The notes under the pieces are model-generated. The model saw only the letters and a list, made by a program, of their open reading frames with translations, was not told where the DNA came from and ran no database searches. DNA of 6,295 nt, taken from positions 1-6,295 of the forward strand of contig CAAEUM010000120.1 in the NCBI GenBank assembly GCA_900759225.1. Direction: 5' to 3'. This DNA comes from Lachnospiraceae bacterium. Its GTDB lineage: Bacteria; Bacillota; Clostridia; Lachnospirales; Lachnospiraceae. Shown piece by piece: positions 1 to 5,154 of the stretch; the stretch's first letter is position 1, and each line of letters opens with the position of its first letter. A program made the translations under genes and the position numbers.

Positions 1-18
1 ATCGAATAATTCCTGCAT
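1..18 (-). CDS. Possible 5' end of an unidentified divergent gene (partial)
   Basis: An ATG on the minus strand at 18 opens a frame reading MQELFD that runs off the left edge. A purine-rich AAGGGG (28-33) sits 9 bases upstream as a plausible ribosome site. A promoter candidate (TTGTGA, 17 bases, TAAAAT with an extended TG) places the transcript start near position 35. Six codons are too few to identify a product. The frame could be chance, and the call rests only on the arrangement of promoter, ribosome site and ATG. Confidence 0.35.
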
Positions 19-41
19 ATATCAACGCCCCTTTTCTTTTA

Positions 42-70
42 ATTTTATCAGAAAAAAGGCGTGTTCACAA
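42..70 (-). promoter_or_regulatory. Candidate sigma-A promoter facing left
   Basis: On the minus strand, a -35 box TTGTGA (70-65, 4 of 6 matches) is followed after 17 bases by TAAAAT (47-42, 5 of 6). TG one base before the -10 (50-49) makes it an extended -10. The expected start point near 35 lies just upstream of the purine-rich site and ATG at 18. AT-rich DNA produces such matches by chance, so this is moderate evidence. Confidence 0.4.
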
Positions 71-116
71 TTTATTTACTCATGCGTTTGTCGTGACCAC
101 TTTCAGCAAGAAAAGT

Positions 117-134
117 ATGTTGCCATTGCAACAT
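117..134. promoter_or_regulatory. Operator-like perfect inverted repeat between divergent promoters
   Basis: ATGTTGC (117-123) and GCAACAT (128-134) are perfect reverse complements around a 4-base centre CATT. The site lies between the leftward promoter (42-70) and the rightward promoter (229-257), where a dimeric regulator could act on both. There is no T tail, so it is not a terminator. No regulator gene is in view, so the binding protein is unknown. Confidence 0.35.
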
Positions 135-228
135 TTACATTCTCGAACACCTTCTACCCTTTTATGTAAATTTTCAATGCGTTTTTGATCAAACTTACAA
201 AAAAATCAGTTTTTTCGAAAAAATATTA

Positions 229-257
229 TTGAAATTTTCTAATTTTCGGTGTAGAAT
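229..257 (+). promoter_or_regulatory. Sigma-A promoter of the small secreted protein gene
   Basis: TTGAAA (229-234) and TAGAAT (252-257) each match consensus at 5 of 6 positions and are exactly 17 bases apart. The predicted start near 264 gives a leader of about 45 nt before the ATG at 310. A T6-CG-A6 palindrome at 210-223 directly upstream of the -35 box could act as an UP-like A/T element or as an operator. Confidence 0.7.
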
Positions 258-293
258 AGCAATTAAGATTGATGGGAAAAATATCCATCATAC

Positions 294-301
294 AAAGGAG
301 G
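294..301 (+). promoter_or_regulatory. Strong ribosome binding site that fixes the start at 310
   Basis: AAAGGAGG (294-301) is an almost perfect anti-16S match, 8 bases before ATG 310. The frame stays open upstream to an ATG at 229, but that codon overlaps the -35 box and has no ribosome site. The protein therefore starts at 310. Confidence 0.85.
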
Positions 302-309
302 GATTTTCT

Positions 310-615
310 ATGAGAAAGAAACTTACTACTGCACTTTTAGCAACCGCACTGACTTTATCAATGGGAATGACCGCTTTTGCCGGACAGTGGGTAAACACCG
401 GCGCCTGGGATTGGAAGTGGCAGAATGATGACGGAAGCTATCTGGCAAATACCTGGCAGTGGCTTGACGGAAACAATGACGGAATTGCTGAATGCTACTA
501 CTTTGGCGCTGACGGATACATGGTACACTGCAACCGTACACCAGACGGATACGTTGTAAATCATGACGGCGCATGGTGCACAGGCGGTGTTGTTCAGACC
601 AAGAGAACAAGATAA
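310..615 (+). CDS. Small secreted cell-wall/glucan-binding-repeat-like protein
   Basis: The 101-residue precursor begins with a textbook signal peptide: MRKK, a hydrophobic core (residues 5-20), and TAFA before Gly25 as a probable signal peptidase I site. The mature protein is about 77 residues and is exported without an anchor. It is rich in Trp, Tyr, Gly and Asp: three closely spaced Trp (W27, W33, W35), then WQWLDGNNDG (49-58), CYYF (62-65) and DGYM (68-71). This pattern resembles choline/glucan-binding repeats, in which aromatics form shallow sugar or choline pockets, so binding to the cell wall or a polysaccharide is inferred. D53-x-N55-x-D57-G resembles a calcium-loop motif, but a metal role is speculative. 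There is no catalytic domain, so this is a lone binding module. Three Cys (62, 74, 90) and a basic KRTR end are visible. The gene looks monocistronic, with its own promoter and a terminator 62 nt after the stop. The function is unproven. Confidence 0.85.
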   Translation: MRKKLTTALLATALTLSMGMTAFAGQWVNTGAWDWKWQNDDGSYLANTWQWLDGNNDGIAECYYFGADGYMVHCNRTPDGYVVNHDGAWCTGGVVQTKRTR

Positions 616-652
616 TCTTATCTTTCATACACAAACACCTTCCACTCACCGG

Positions 653-684
653 AAAAATAGAAAAACTGTTTTTTCGCAACAGTT
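653..684 (-). terminator. Possible weak minus-strand terminator sharing an arm with its neighbour
   Basis: AACTGTT (664-670) and AACAGTT (678-684) pair perfectly over 7 bp with a 7-base loop. Read on the minus strand, the hairpin is followed by TTT-C-TA-TTTTT (663-653), a terminator-like tail. The stem is AT-rich. Its arm at 678-684 is also part of the stronger hairpin 678-721, so the two cannot form together. It would act as a backup for the convergent lipoprotein transcript. Confidence 0.45.
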
Positions 685-730
685 CAGAGAGCGGGAAAAT
701 GCCCCCTCTGGCTGAACTGTTACGTTTTTT
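678..730 (+). terminator. Intrinsic terminator of the small secreted protein gene
   Basis: AACAGTTCAG (678-687) pairs perfectly with CTGAACTGTT (712-721). AGAG/CTCT (688-691 with 706-709) and GGG/CCC (693-695 with 702-704) continue the stem. ACG and then a run of six T (725-730) follow on the plus strand. It lies 62 nt past the stop codon at 615. Confidence 0.8.
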
Positions 731-741
731 CGGAAACGTGG

Positions 742-795
742 CAGCAAAAAGGAAGCTGGATCACCGGAATTCCCGGTTCCGCTTCCTTTTTGCTG
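742..795. terminator. Two-sided terminator between convergent genes
   Basis: A perfect 15-bp pairing joins 742-756 to 781-795. Further pairs are GGA/TCC (758-760 with 778-780) and ACCGG/CCGGT (763-767 with 773-777), around a 5-base AATTC loop. The stem core GGAAGC...GCTTCC is flanked by A5 on one side and T5 on the other, the layout of a terminator that works in both directions. It serves the lipoprotein gene ending at 828 and backs up the plus-strand terminator at 678-730. Confidence 0.75.
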
Positions 796-806
796 TATTA
801 TAAGCA

Positions 807-824
807 GGAAGCTCTGCAGCTTCC
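807..824. repeat. Small perfect hairpin at the lipoprotein gene's stop codon
   Basis: GGAAGCT (807-813) and AGCTTCC (818-824) pair perfectly over 7 bp with a CTGC loop, 3 bases past the TAG stop (830-828) on the minus strand. No T run follows in either direction, so it is probably not a terminator by itself. Its arms share GGAAGC/GCTTCC with the stem core of the terminator at 742-795, so alternative pairings between the two hairpins are possible. Confidence 0.6.
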
Positions 825-827
825 CGC

Positions 828-2345
828 CTAATCACCCAGATAATAAGCAGCCAGAATGCACCCGGACGGGTCATAGACAATATAATTTCCTCCGTACTGC
901 TCCCAGCCATCGGGCGCACCGGAAAGGATTTCCATTGCATTATGGGAAGCCCGCGCTGCCGTCACATGCCCCCCCTCAAGCGCTCCTTTTGCGACCCGGA
1001 TCGTCCCCTTATACACCGGCTTCATCACTGTATCGTCGCTGAGCTGGGAAAGCTCATAAAGGCCTGTGTTATAATTGTAGGAAACCATGGTATCACCCTT
1101 CTCCGGCTCTTCCCCTTCCTTATAATATAAATATCCACTATCCTTTTCATAGCGCAGGCAATACCGTTCCCCTGTAAGCTCGTTGGCAGTGAGGAAAGCC
1201 GTTCCTCCCTCCTGCACCTCTTCCCACTGGGCTCTCGTCATCGTCACAGGCCGGGAAATCTCGCCTTCCACCTCCCAATAGCCTCCCATATCGTTCGCAC
1301 CTTTTACGTCAAACCCAAGGCCTGTTTCCCAGCTCACCTGACATGCAAGGATACGCCCGTCCTTAAGGTTACCGTAAAGCCTTCCCTGCTCCAGAAATTC
1401 AACATAAGGGGCCGCCGGGGCCATGTTTCCAGGCTCCCCGCTGCCATCCTCTTTTCCTTCCTTTTTCTCCTGTTCCAGCATCCCGATCAGCTTCAGATTT
1501 GCCCGCTCTATATCTGAAAAAACAGCCTCAGAAAACTGTTCCGGCTCTGTCTCAGGCCGATACCAGCACCGGCCATCAAAATAGGCCTGCAGGGTTTCAT
1601 CCTTAAATTTCCTGCCATGAAAGGCATAGATCGTGTTTCTGAGAAGGCCCAGCTTCTCAGCAGAAAGCCCCGAAAGCTCCAGCCTGCCCAAAAACCGCTC
1701 TCTTACATCCAGATTCTCTATGCAGCTTTCCTTGTAATATTCCCCTGCAAAGGGCACATCTCCTCCGATAGAAATTACCGTTCCGCTCTCATCATCCTGC
1801 TTAAAAGAAATTACCGCTTCCCCCTGCAGTTTTTCCCCAAATGGTTCCATATAGCCCGCCACCGAATCAATGACCCTGCTCCCGTAAAATTCGCAATCCA
1901 CACTGTATTCCGTTTCCCCAGGCTCTGTCACAAGCACTGCGCTTCCCTCATAGCCTTCTGTTCCTTCGTCGTACCCCTTTCTGAGTGAAATATAGAGGCT
2001 GCCGGTTTCAAACATGTCCGTATTGCCCTCATAATCAGGGCTCAGGGAAATATAGCTGTTCAAATCTCCGGCTTTGTAATAGGTTTCACTTAAAACAGAG
2101 GTGTCCACCCCAAGATTTCTCAAAATGGCAGGCTTCGTTTCCTCTTTGGCCTGTGTCTCCTCTTCTTCTGAATGCGCTTCGGTACTCTCTGCTTCTGTAC
2201 GTTCTGCTTCTGTGCTTTCTGCTGCTATGCTCTCCTTCGCTGATGTTTCCGCACGTTCCGGCTGATGGCTGCAGGCGGACATCAAAATTACAGCACCAAG
2301 CAGTACTCCTTTAAACCTCATAAAAAACCATGTTCCCCTTCTCAT
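828..2345 (-). CDS. YARHG-domain lipoprotein with unassigned flanking domains
   Basis: This 505-aa protein probably sits on the outer face of the membrane. Residues 1-25 form a lipoprotein signal: basic start, hydrophobic stretch 13-22 and LMSAC with Cys25 as the lipidated residue (Met at -3 is less usual). Residues 28-72 are a Glu/Ala/Thr-rich linker with ESTEA-type repeats, likely a wall-spanning spacer. Residues 75-210 look beta-rich and match nothing I recognise. Residues 223-287 are a clear YARHG domain: LSAEKLGLLRNTIYAFHG, then FKDETLQAYF, WYRP and IERANLKLI. The eponymous motif reads YAFHG here. YARHG domains are common in extracytoplasmic proteins of unknown role. A charged linker (288-309) leads to a C-terminal region (310-505) with no assignment, containing several aromatic strands such as YLYY and YWEVEG. 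The ATG at 2345 is chosen over GTG at 2372 because AGGAG stands 7 bases before it. The gene is monocistronic, and the biochemical function is unknown. Confidence 0.9.
   Translation of the reverse strand: MRRGTWFFMRFKGVLLGAVILMSACSHQPERAETSAKESIAAESTEAERTEAESTEAHSEEEETQAKEETKPAILRNLGVDTSVLSETYYKAGDLNSYISLSPDYEGNTDMFETGSLYISLRKGYDEGTEGYEGSAVLVTEPGETEYSVDCEFYGSRVIDSVAGYMEPFGEKLQGEAVISFKQDDESGTVISIGGDVPFAGEYYKESCIENLDVRERFLGRLELSGLSAEKLGLLRNTIYAFHGRKFKDETLQAYFDGRCWYRPETEPEQFSEAVFSDIERANLKLIGMLEQEKKEGKEDGSGEPGNMAPAAPYVEFLEQGRLYGNLKDGRILACQVSWETGLGFDVKGANDMGGYWEVEGEISRPVTMTRAQWEEVQEGGTAFLTANELTGERYCLRYEKDSGYLYYKEGEEPEKGDTMVSYNYNTGLYELSQLSDDTVMKPVYKGTIRVAKGALEGGHVTAARASHNAMEILSGAPDGWEQYGGNYIVYDPSGCILAAYYLGD
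2175..2219 (-). repeat. 15-bp coding repeat, three units (ESTEA/ERTEA/ESTEA)
   Basis: Residues 43-57 of the lipoprotein are three consecutive five-codon units, ESTEA, ERTEA and ESTEA, immediately after the lipidated N-terminus. The DNA units are similar but not identical (different Ser, Arg, Thr and Ala codons), so the repeat is old or under selection at the protein level. An acidic spacer of this kind usually only sets the distance between membrane and folded domains. Confidence 0.7.
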
Positions 2346-2352
2346 CCGGTTT

Positions 2353-2359
2353 CTCCTTT
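2353..2359 (-). promoter_or_regulatory. Ribosome binding site that fixes the lipoprotein start
   Basis: The minus strand reads AAAGGAG (2359-2353) 7 bases before ATG 2345. The alternative GTG at 2372, which would add nine residues, has only a weak GGAA next to it. The signal peptide is also shorter and more typical when read from 2345. Confidence 0.85.
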
Positions 2360-2439
2360 CCGGCTCTTTCACTTCCAGTTACAGGCTGGTACACGTTCTT
2401 CTCTATAACTTCAGAGTACCACAAAGGCATCCCGTATTC

Positions 2440-2468
2440 ATTAAATTTTCATTACGTTTTGCAGTCAA
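2440..2468 (-). promoter_or_regulatory. Candidate sigma-A promoter of the lipoprotein gene
   Basis: The minus strand shows TTGACT (2468-2463, 5 of 6), a 17-base spacer and TTTAAT (2445-2440, 5 of 6). The start would fall near 2433, giving a leader of about 88 nt. It lies downstream of the tRNA-Leu terminator, so the gene probably has its own transcript. Confidence 0.55.
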
Positions 2469-2522
2469 TAAACTTGCAGCAGTTCAACCTTATAATCTCT
2501 TTAAGAAAGCATTCTGCAAAAC
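2456..2522. repeat. 9-bp inverted repeat flanking the lipoprotein gene's upstream region
   Basis: GTTTTGCAG (2456-2464) and CTGCAAAAC (2514-2522) are perfect reverse complements 49 bases apart. The left arm touches the -35 box of the lipoprotein promoter and the right arm overlaps the tail of the tRNA terminator. It could be a pair of half-sites for a looping regulator or a coincidence in AT-rich DNA. Confidence 0.3.
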
Positions 2523-2550
2523 AAAAACGGCATCCAAAATGACACCGTTT
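2517..2550 (-). terminator. Intrinsic terminator of tRNA-Leu / pheST-tRNA transcripts
   Basis: Read on the minus strand, AAACGGTGTC (2550-2541) pairs with GATGCCGTTT (2534-2525) over 10 positions, two of them G-U, with a 6-base loop. TTGTTTT follows. It begins 17 bases beyond the last tRNA base and ends before the lipoprotein promoter, separating the two transcription units. Confidence 0.8.
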
Positions 2551-2567
2551 CATGATCTATCTAAGAC

Positions 2568-2651
2568 TGCAGAAGAAGGGAGTCGAACCCTCAAGGTATT
2601 GCTACCACACGGACCTGAACCGTGCGCGTCTGCCAATTCCGCCACTTCTGC
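2568..2651 (-). tRNA. tRNA-Leu (anticodon CAG)
   Basis: An 84-nt leucine tRNA with a long variable arm decodes CUG. The acceptor stem GCAGAAG (2651-2645) pairs with CTTCTGC (2575-2569), with discriminator A at 2568. The D region contains GGCGGAATTGGCAGACGC, typical of tRNA-Leu. The anticodon stem is CACGG/CCGTG with loop TTCAGGT (2619-2613), anticodon CAG at 2617-2615 and G37. The T loop TTCGACT is closed by GAGGG/CCCTT. CCA is not encoded (the next bases are GTC), so it must be added by CCA-adding enzyme. The gene lies directly downstream of pheT, has its own perfect promoter and is followed by an intrinsic terminator. Confidence 0.97.
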
Positions 2652-2653
2652 AT

Positions 2654-2677
2654 TACGTTGCTTTTGCAAGCAACGTA
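2654..2677 (-). other. Perfect hairpin in the tRNA-Leu 5' leader
   Basis: TACGTTGCTT (2677-2668 on the minus strand) pairs perfectly over 10 bp with AAGCAACGTA (2663-2654) around a GCAA tetraloop of the GNRA type. It ends 2 nt before the first mature tRNA base at 2651. With the promoter at 2682-2710, transcription should start near 2675, so the hairpin makes up nearly the whole leader. No T tail follows on the minus strand, so it does not terminate pheT. A role in stabilising the leader or guiding RNase P is inference. Confidence 0.7.
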
Positions 2678-2681
2678 GGTA

Positions 2682-2710
2682 ATTATACCGGACGAATCCA
2701 TTTTTGTCAA
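2682..2710 (-). promoter_or_regulatory. Perfect consensus sigma-A promoter for tRNA-Leu
   Basis: TTGACA (2710-2705) and TATAAT (2687-2682) on the minus strand are both exact consensus, with the optimal 17-base spacer. The -35 box begins 12 bases after the pheT stop codon. This strength suits a stable-RNA gene and gives the tRNA a supply independent of pheST transcription. Confidence 0.92.
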
Positions 2711-2721
2711 TGCTTTTTTTC

Positions 2722-5154
2722 TTATGCTCTCAGCTCAATTCCCAAATCCTTTAAACCGTTTAAAATCTTATTCATAACAGAGGTGATTTCTTTCTCCTCC
2801 AGTGTGTGGTCCTGTGCGCGGAAGGTAATGGAATAAGCAACGGATTTATGGCCCTCTTTTACCTGTGCACCCTCATAGATGTCAAAGAGCTTGTAGCTTT
2901 CCAGGATCTTTCCGCCTCTCTGCTCGATCACATCCTCGATCTGGCCTACCATGATCTCTTTTGGAACAACCATACTGATATCACGGGAAACAGCCGGGAA
3001 TTTTGCAATTCCTACAAACTTACGGTCAAAGGTTGTAAATTCCATTATAGACGGCATATCAATGACTGCCACATACACACGCTCGCCAATCTTATAATTG
3101 TCAGCCACATCTGGATGGATCTCGCCAAGATAGCCCACGGTACAGCCCTCGTAGACAATATCTGCCTTTCTGCCGGGATGCAGGTATGGGTGCTCCCCAG
3201 TTGGGTCATAATGAGGCTTCTTGTGCATTCCTGCATTGTCAAAGAATTCCTCCACAACGCCCTTCATGGTAAAGAAATCACCGTTTCCGTACATTCCAAG
3301 GGTAAACTGCATGCGCTCGTCAGGAAGCTCTGTCAGCGGCAGCATCTTTGGAAGATACACATTTGCAAGCTCGTAGAGGCGTACCTCCTTGTTGCGGCGG
3401 TTGTAGTTCGTAGAAAGGGAGGAAAGCATACCGTTTAAAGGCAGTGTACGCATAATGCTGAAATCCTCGCCTAACGGGTTGGAAATAGCAATGGCCTGGC
3501 GCAGTCTGCTGTCCTCAGGCAAAAGCAGCTTGTCAAATACCTTTGGACTCTCAAAGGAATAGGTCATTCCCTGGGAGAAGCCGCAGAACTGTGCCGTTTC
3601 CCTTGCCAGCTCCTCAATGCGCAGCTTGTAGGAAAGCTTTCCTGTGGTAGCCTCGCCGGAAGGAAGGGTGGTAGGAATCTTGTCGTAGCCATAGAAACGG
3701 GCTACTTCCTCTGCCAGGTCTGCGATCCGCTCCAGATCCTGACGCCAGGTAGGTGCGATCACTTCCTTTGTCTCGCTGTCATAGCCAAGGTCAATGGTCT
3801 TAAAGTAAGACAGCATGGTTTCCTCTTCAATTTCTGTTCCCAAAAGGCGATTGATCTTCTCTGCATCAAAGGCGATCCGCTTCTCTGTCTTCTTTACCGG
3901 ATAGAAATCGATCATTCTGCCTACAACCTCGCCGGCTCCCAGCTCCTCGATCAGCTGGCAGGCCCGGTTCATTGCCTCTGCGGCTGTATTTGGATCAAGT
4001 CCCTTCTCAAATTTGCCGGAAGCGTCGGTACGCAGACCCAGCTTCTTTGCAGAAAGACGGATGTTTGTACCGTCAAAGCATGCACACTCAAAGACCATGG
4101 TCTTTACATCATCTGTGATCTTGGAGTTTTCACCGCCCATGATTCCGGCAATTCCAACCTCCTTTTCACCGTCATTGATCATCAGGATAGAGGAATCAAG
4201 CCTGCGCTCCTGTCCATCCAGCGTCTGGAACACCTCACCGTCCTTTGCGCATTTTACTACGATCTCATGGCCTGCCAGAAGGTCGTAATCAAATGCATGC
4301 ATTGGCTGTCCGTACTCTTCCATTACGTAGTTTGTAATATCTACAATATTGTTGATCGGGCGGATCCCGCTGGCTGCCAGACGGCGCTGCATCCATTCCG
4401 GTGAAGGTGCAAGCTTAATATTTTTTACCATTCTTGCGCAATAGCGTGTGCACAGCCTGGAGTCCTCCACACGCACCTTCAGATAGTCATTGATGTCCTC
4501 CTGATTTCCTGTTTCTGTCACAACAGGAGGGATAAATTTCTTTCCAAAGGTTGCAGCAGCTTCCCTTGCAATTCCCACAACGCTGTAGCAGTCTACCCTG
4601 TTTGAGGTGATCTCATATTCAAATACTACATCCCTGAGGCCTAAGATGCGCACTGCGTCATCCCCTGGCACGCTGTCCTCAGGCAGCAGGTAAATACCGC
4701 TTTCCGGAGCATCCGGGTACATGTTCCTGTCAGCGCCCAGCTCCTCAATGGAGCACATCATTCCCCAGGACTCAACTCCTCTTAATTTTCCCTTCTTGAT
4801 CTTGATCCCGTCCTCAGGAAGGGCGCCGCCGTCATGGCCTCCTGCCACCCGTCCTCCGTCAAGAACTACCGGCACCTTTGCTCCAACAGAAGCTTCTGTA
4901 ATGTTGGGAGCGCCTGTCACGATCTGAACCGGCTCTGCCTGTCCTACATTTACCTGGCATACTACCAGTTTATCTGCATCCGGATGGCGCTCTACCGAAA
5001 GCACCTCACCTACTACAATTTTTTCCAGATTTTTATCCAGGCACTGGAAGCCTTCAACCTTCGTACCTGTAAGGGTCATGGCATCTGTATACTGCTGTGC
5101 AGTTACATCCAGGTCAGGAACATATGCTTTAATCCATGATAATGCTGTGTTCAT
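2722..5154 (-). CDS. pheT: Phenylalanyl-tRNA synthetase beta subunit
   Basis: This 810-residue cytoplasmic protein pairs with PheS as an (alpha-beta)2 enzyme that charges tRNA-Phe with phenylalanine and edits misacylated Tyr-tRNA. Domains in order are: N-terminal WIKAYVPDL segment and LTLTGTKVEG-type region (1-39); tRNA-binding OB fold (about 40-150) with HPDADKL (57-63) and GAPNI (81-85); B3/B4 editing domain (about 215-390) with NIVDITNYVM, QPMHAFD (283-289, His286) and FECACF (355-360, Glu356); B5 domain (about 415-490); catalytic-like core (about 495-700); and the C-terminal FDX-ACB anticodon-binding domain (about 718-810) starting KFPAVSRDISMVV. The length is normal for the family and no domain is broken. 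The ATG at 5154 is supported by AAGGAG at 5167-5162, 7 bases upstream. It lies 72 nt after pheS and is almost certainly co-transcribed with it. No terminator follows before tRNA-Leu. Residues 101-110 (GRVAGGHDGG) form a Gly-rich insertion-like loop in the OB fold. Confidence 0.98.
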   Translation of the reverse strand: MNTALSWIKAYVPDLDVTAQQYTDAMTLTGTKVEGFQCLDKNLEKIVVGEVLSVERHPDADKLVVCQVNVGQAEPVQIVTGAPNITEASVGAKVPVVLDGGRVAGGHDGGALPEDGIKIKKGKLRGVESWGMMCSIEELGADRNMYPDAPESGIYLLPEDSVPGDDAVRILGLRDVVFEYEITSNRVDCYSVVGIAREAAATFGKKFIPPVVTETGNQEDINDYLKVRVEDSRLCTRYCARMVKNIKLAPSPEWMQRRLAASGIRPINNIVDITNYVMEEYGQPMHAFDYDLLAGHEIVVKCAKDGEVFQTLDGQERRLDSSILMINDGEKEVGIAGIMGGENSKITDDVKTMVFECACFDGTNIRLSAKKLGLRTDASGKFEKGLDPNTAAEAMNRACQLIEELGAGEVVGRMIDFYPVKKTEKRIAFDAEKINRLLGTEIEEETMLSYFKTIDLGYDSETKEVIAPTWRQDLERIADLAEEVARFYGYDKIPTTLPSGEATTGKLSYKLRIEELARETAQFCGFSQGMTYSFESPKVFDKLLLPEDSRLRQAIAISNPLGEDFSIMRTLPLNGMLSSLSTNYNRRNKEVRLYELANVYLPKMLPLTELPDERMQFTLGMYGNGDFFTMKGVVEEFFDNAGMHKKPHYDPTGEHPYLHPGRKADIVYEGCTVGYLGEIHPDVADNYKIGERVYVAVIDMPSIMEFTTFDRKFVGIAKFPAVSRDISMVVPKEIMVGQIEDVIEQRGGKILESYKLFDIYEGAQVKEGHKSVAYSITFRAQDHTLEEKEITSVMNKILNGLKDLGIELRA

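Larger units (their letters stand above)
19..309. other. Divergent intergenic control region
   Basis: This 291-bp AT-rich stretch holds no convincing gene. It contains a minus-facing promoter candidate at the left, an operator-like inverted repeat at 117-134, a second inverted repeat (ATTTACAT at 133-140 and ATGTAAAT at 164-171), a 14-bp T6-CG-A6 palindrome at 210-223, and the plus-facing promoter and ribosome site of the 310-615 gene. An imperfect pairing of about 27-36 with 51-60 (CCCCTTTTC against GAAAAAAGG) overlaps the left promoter. It could be read as a weak terminator but has no clear T tail. Confidence 0.6.

Noticed and set aside
229..309. Upstream extension of the small secreted protein from an ATG at 229
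   Set aside because: The ATG overlaps the -35 box, has no ribosome site, and would bury the signal peptide behind 27 unrelated residues. The ATG at 310 has a near-perfect ribosome site.
797..802. Minus-strand TATAAT downstream of the lipoprotein gene
   Set aside because: There is no matching -35 box, and it sits between two hairpins with no gene downstream on that strand.
1617..2314. Two plus-strand open frames (123 and 109 codons) opposite the lipoprotein gene
   Set aside because: They are antisense to the lipoprotein and show no ribosome sites. The Ser/Leu/Cys/Pro-rich products are typical of reverse-strand reading of Glu- and Gly-rich codons.
2346..2372. GTG start at 2372 for the lipoprotein
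   Set aside because: It would add nine residues with only a weak site in front, whereas ATG 2345 has AAAGGAG at ideal spacing. The extension itself contains that ribosome site.
2459..2496. Plus-strand promoter with TATAAT at 2491-2496
   Set aside because: No -35 box lies at a workable distance (TTGCAG copies are 11 and 26 bases away), and no plus-strand gene follows.
2568..2651. tRNA-Leu as an integration site for a mobile element
   Set aside because: No integrase, no partial repeat of the tRNA 3' end and no foreign-looking genes are visible in the window.
2654..2677. Intrinsic terminator for pheT
   Set aside because: The stem is perfect but no T run follows on the minus strand; mature tRNA begins 2 nt later. 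It was kept as a leader hairpin instead.
2806..3438. 210-codon open frame on the plus strand within pheT
   Set aside because: It lies entirely antisense to a well-conserved gene. The protein matches nothing recognisable and there is no ribosome site or promoter, so it is a shadow of pheT codon use.
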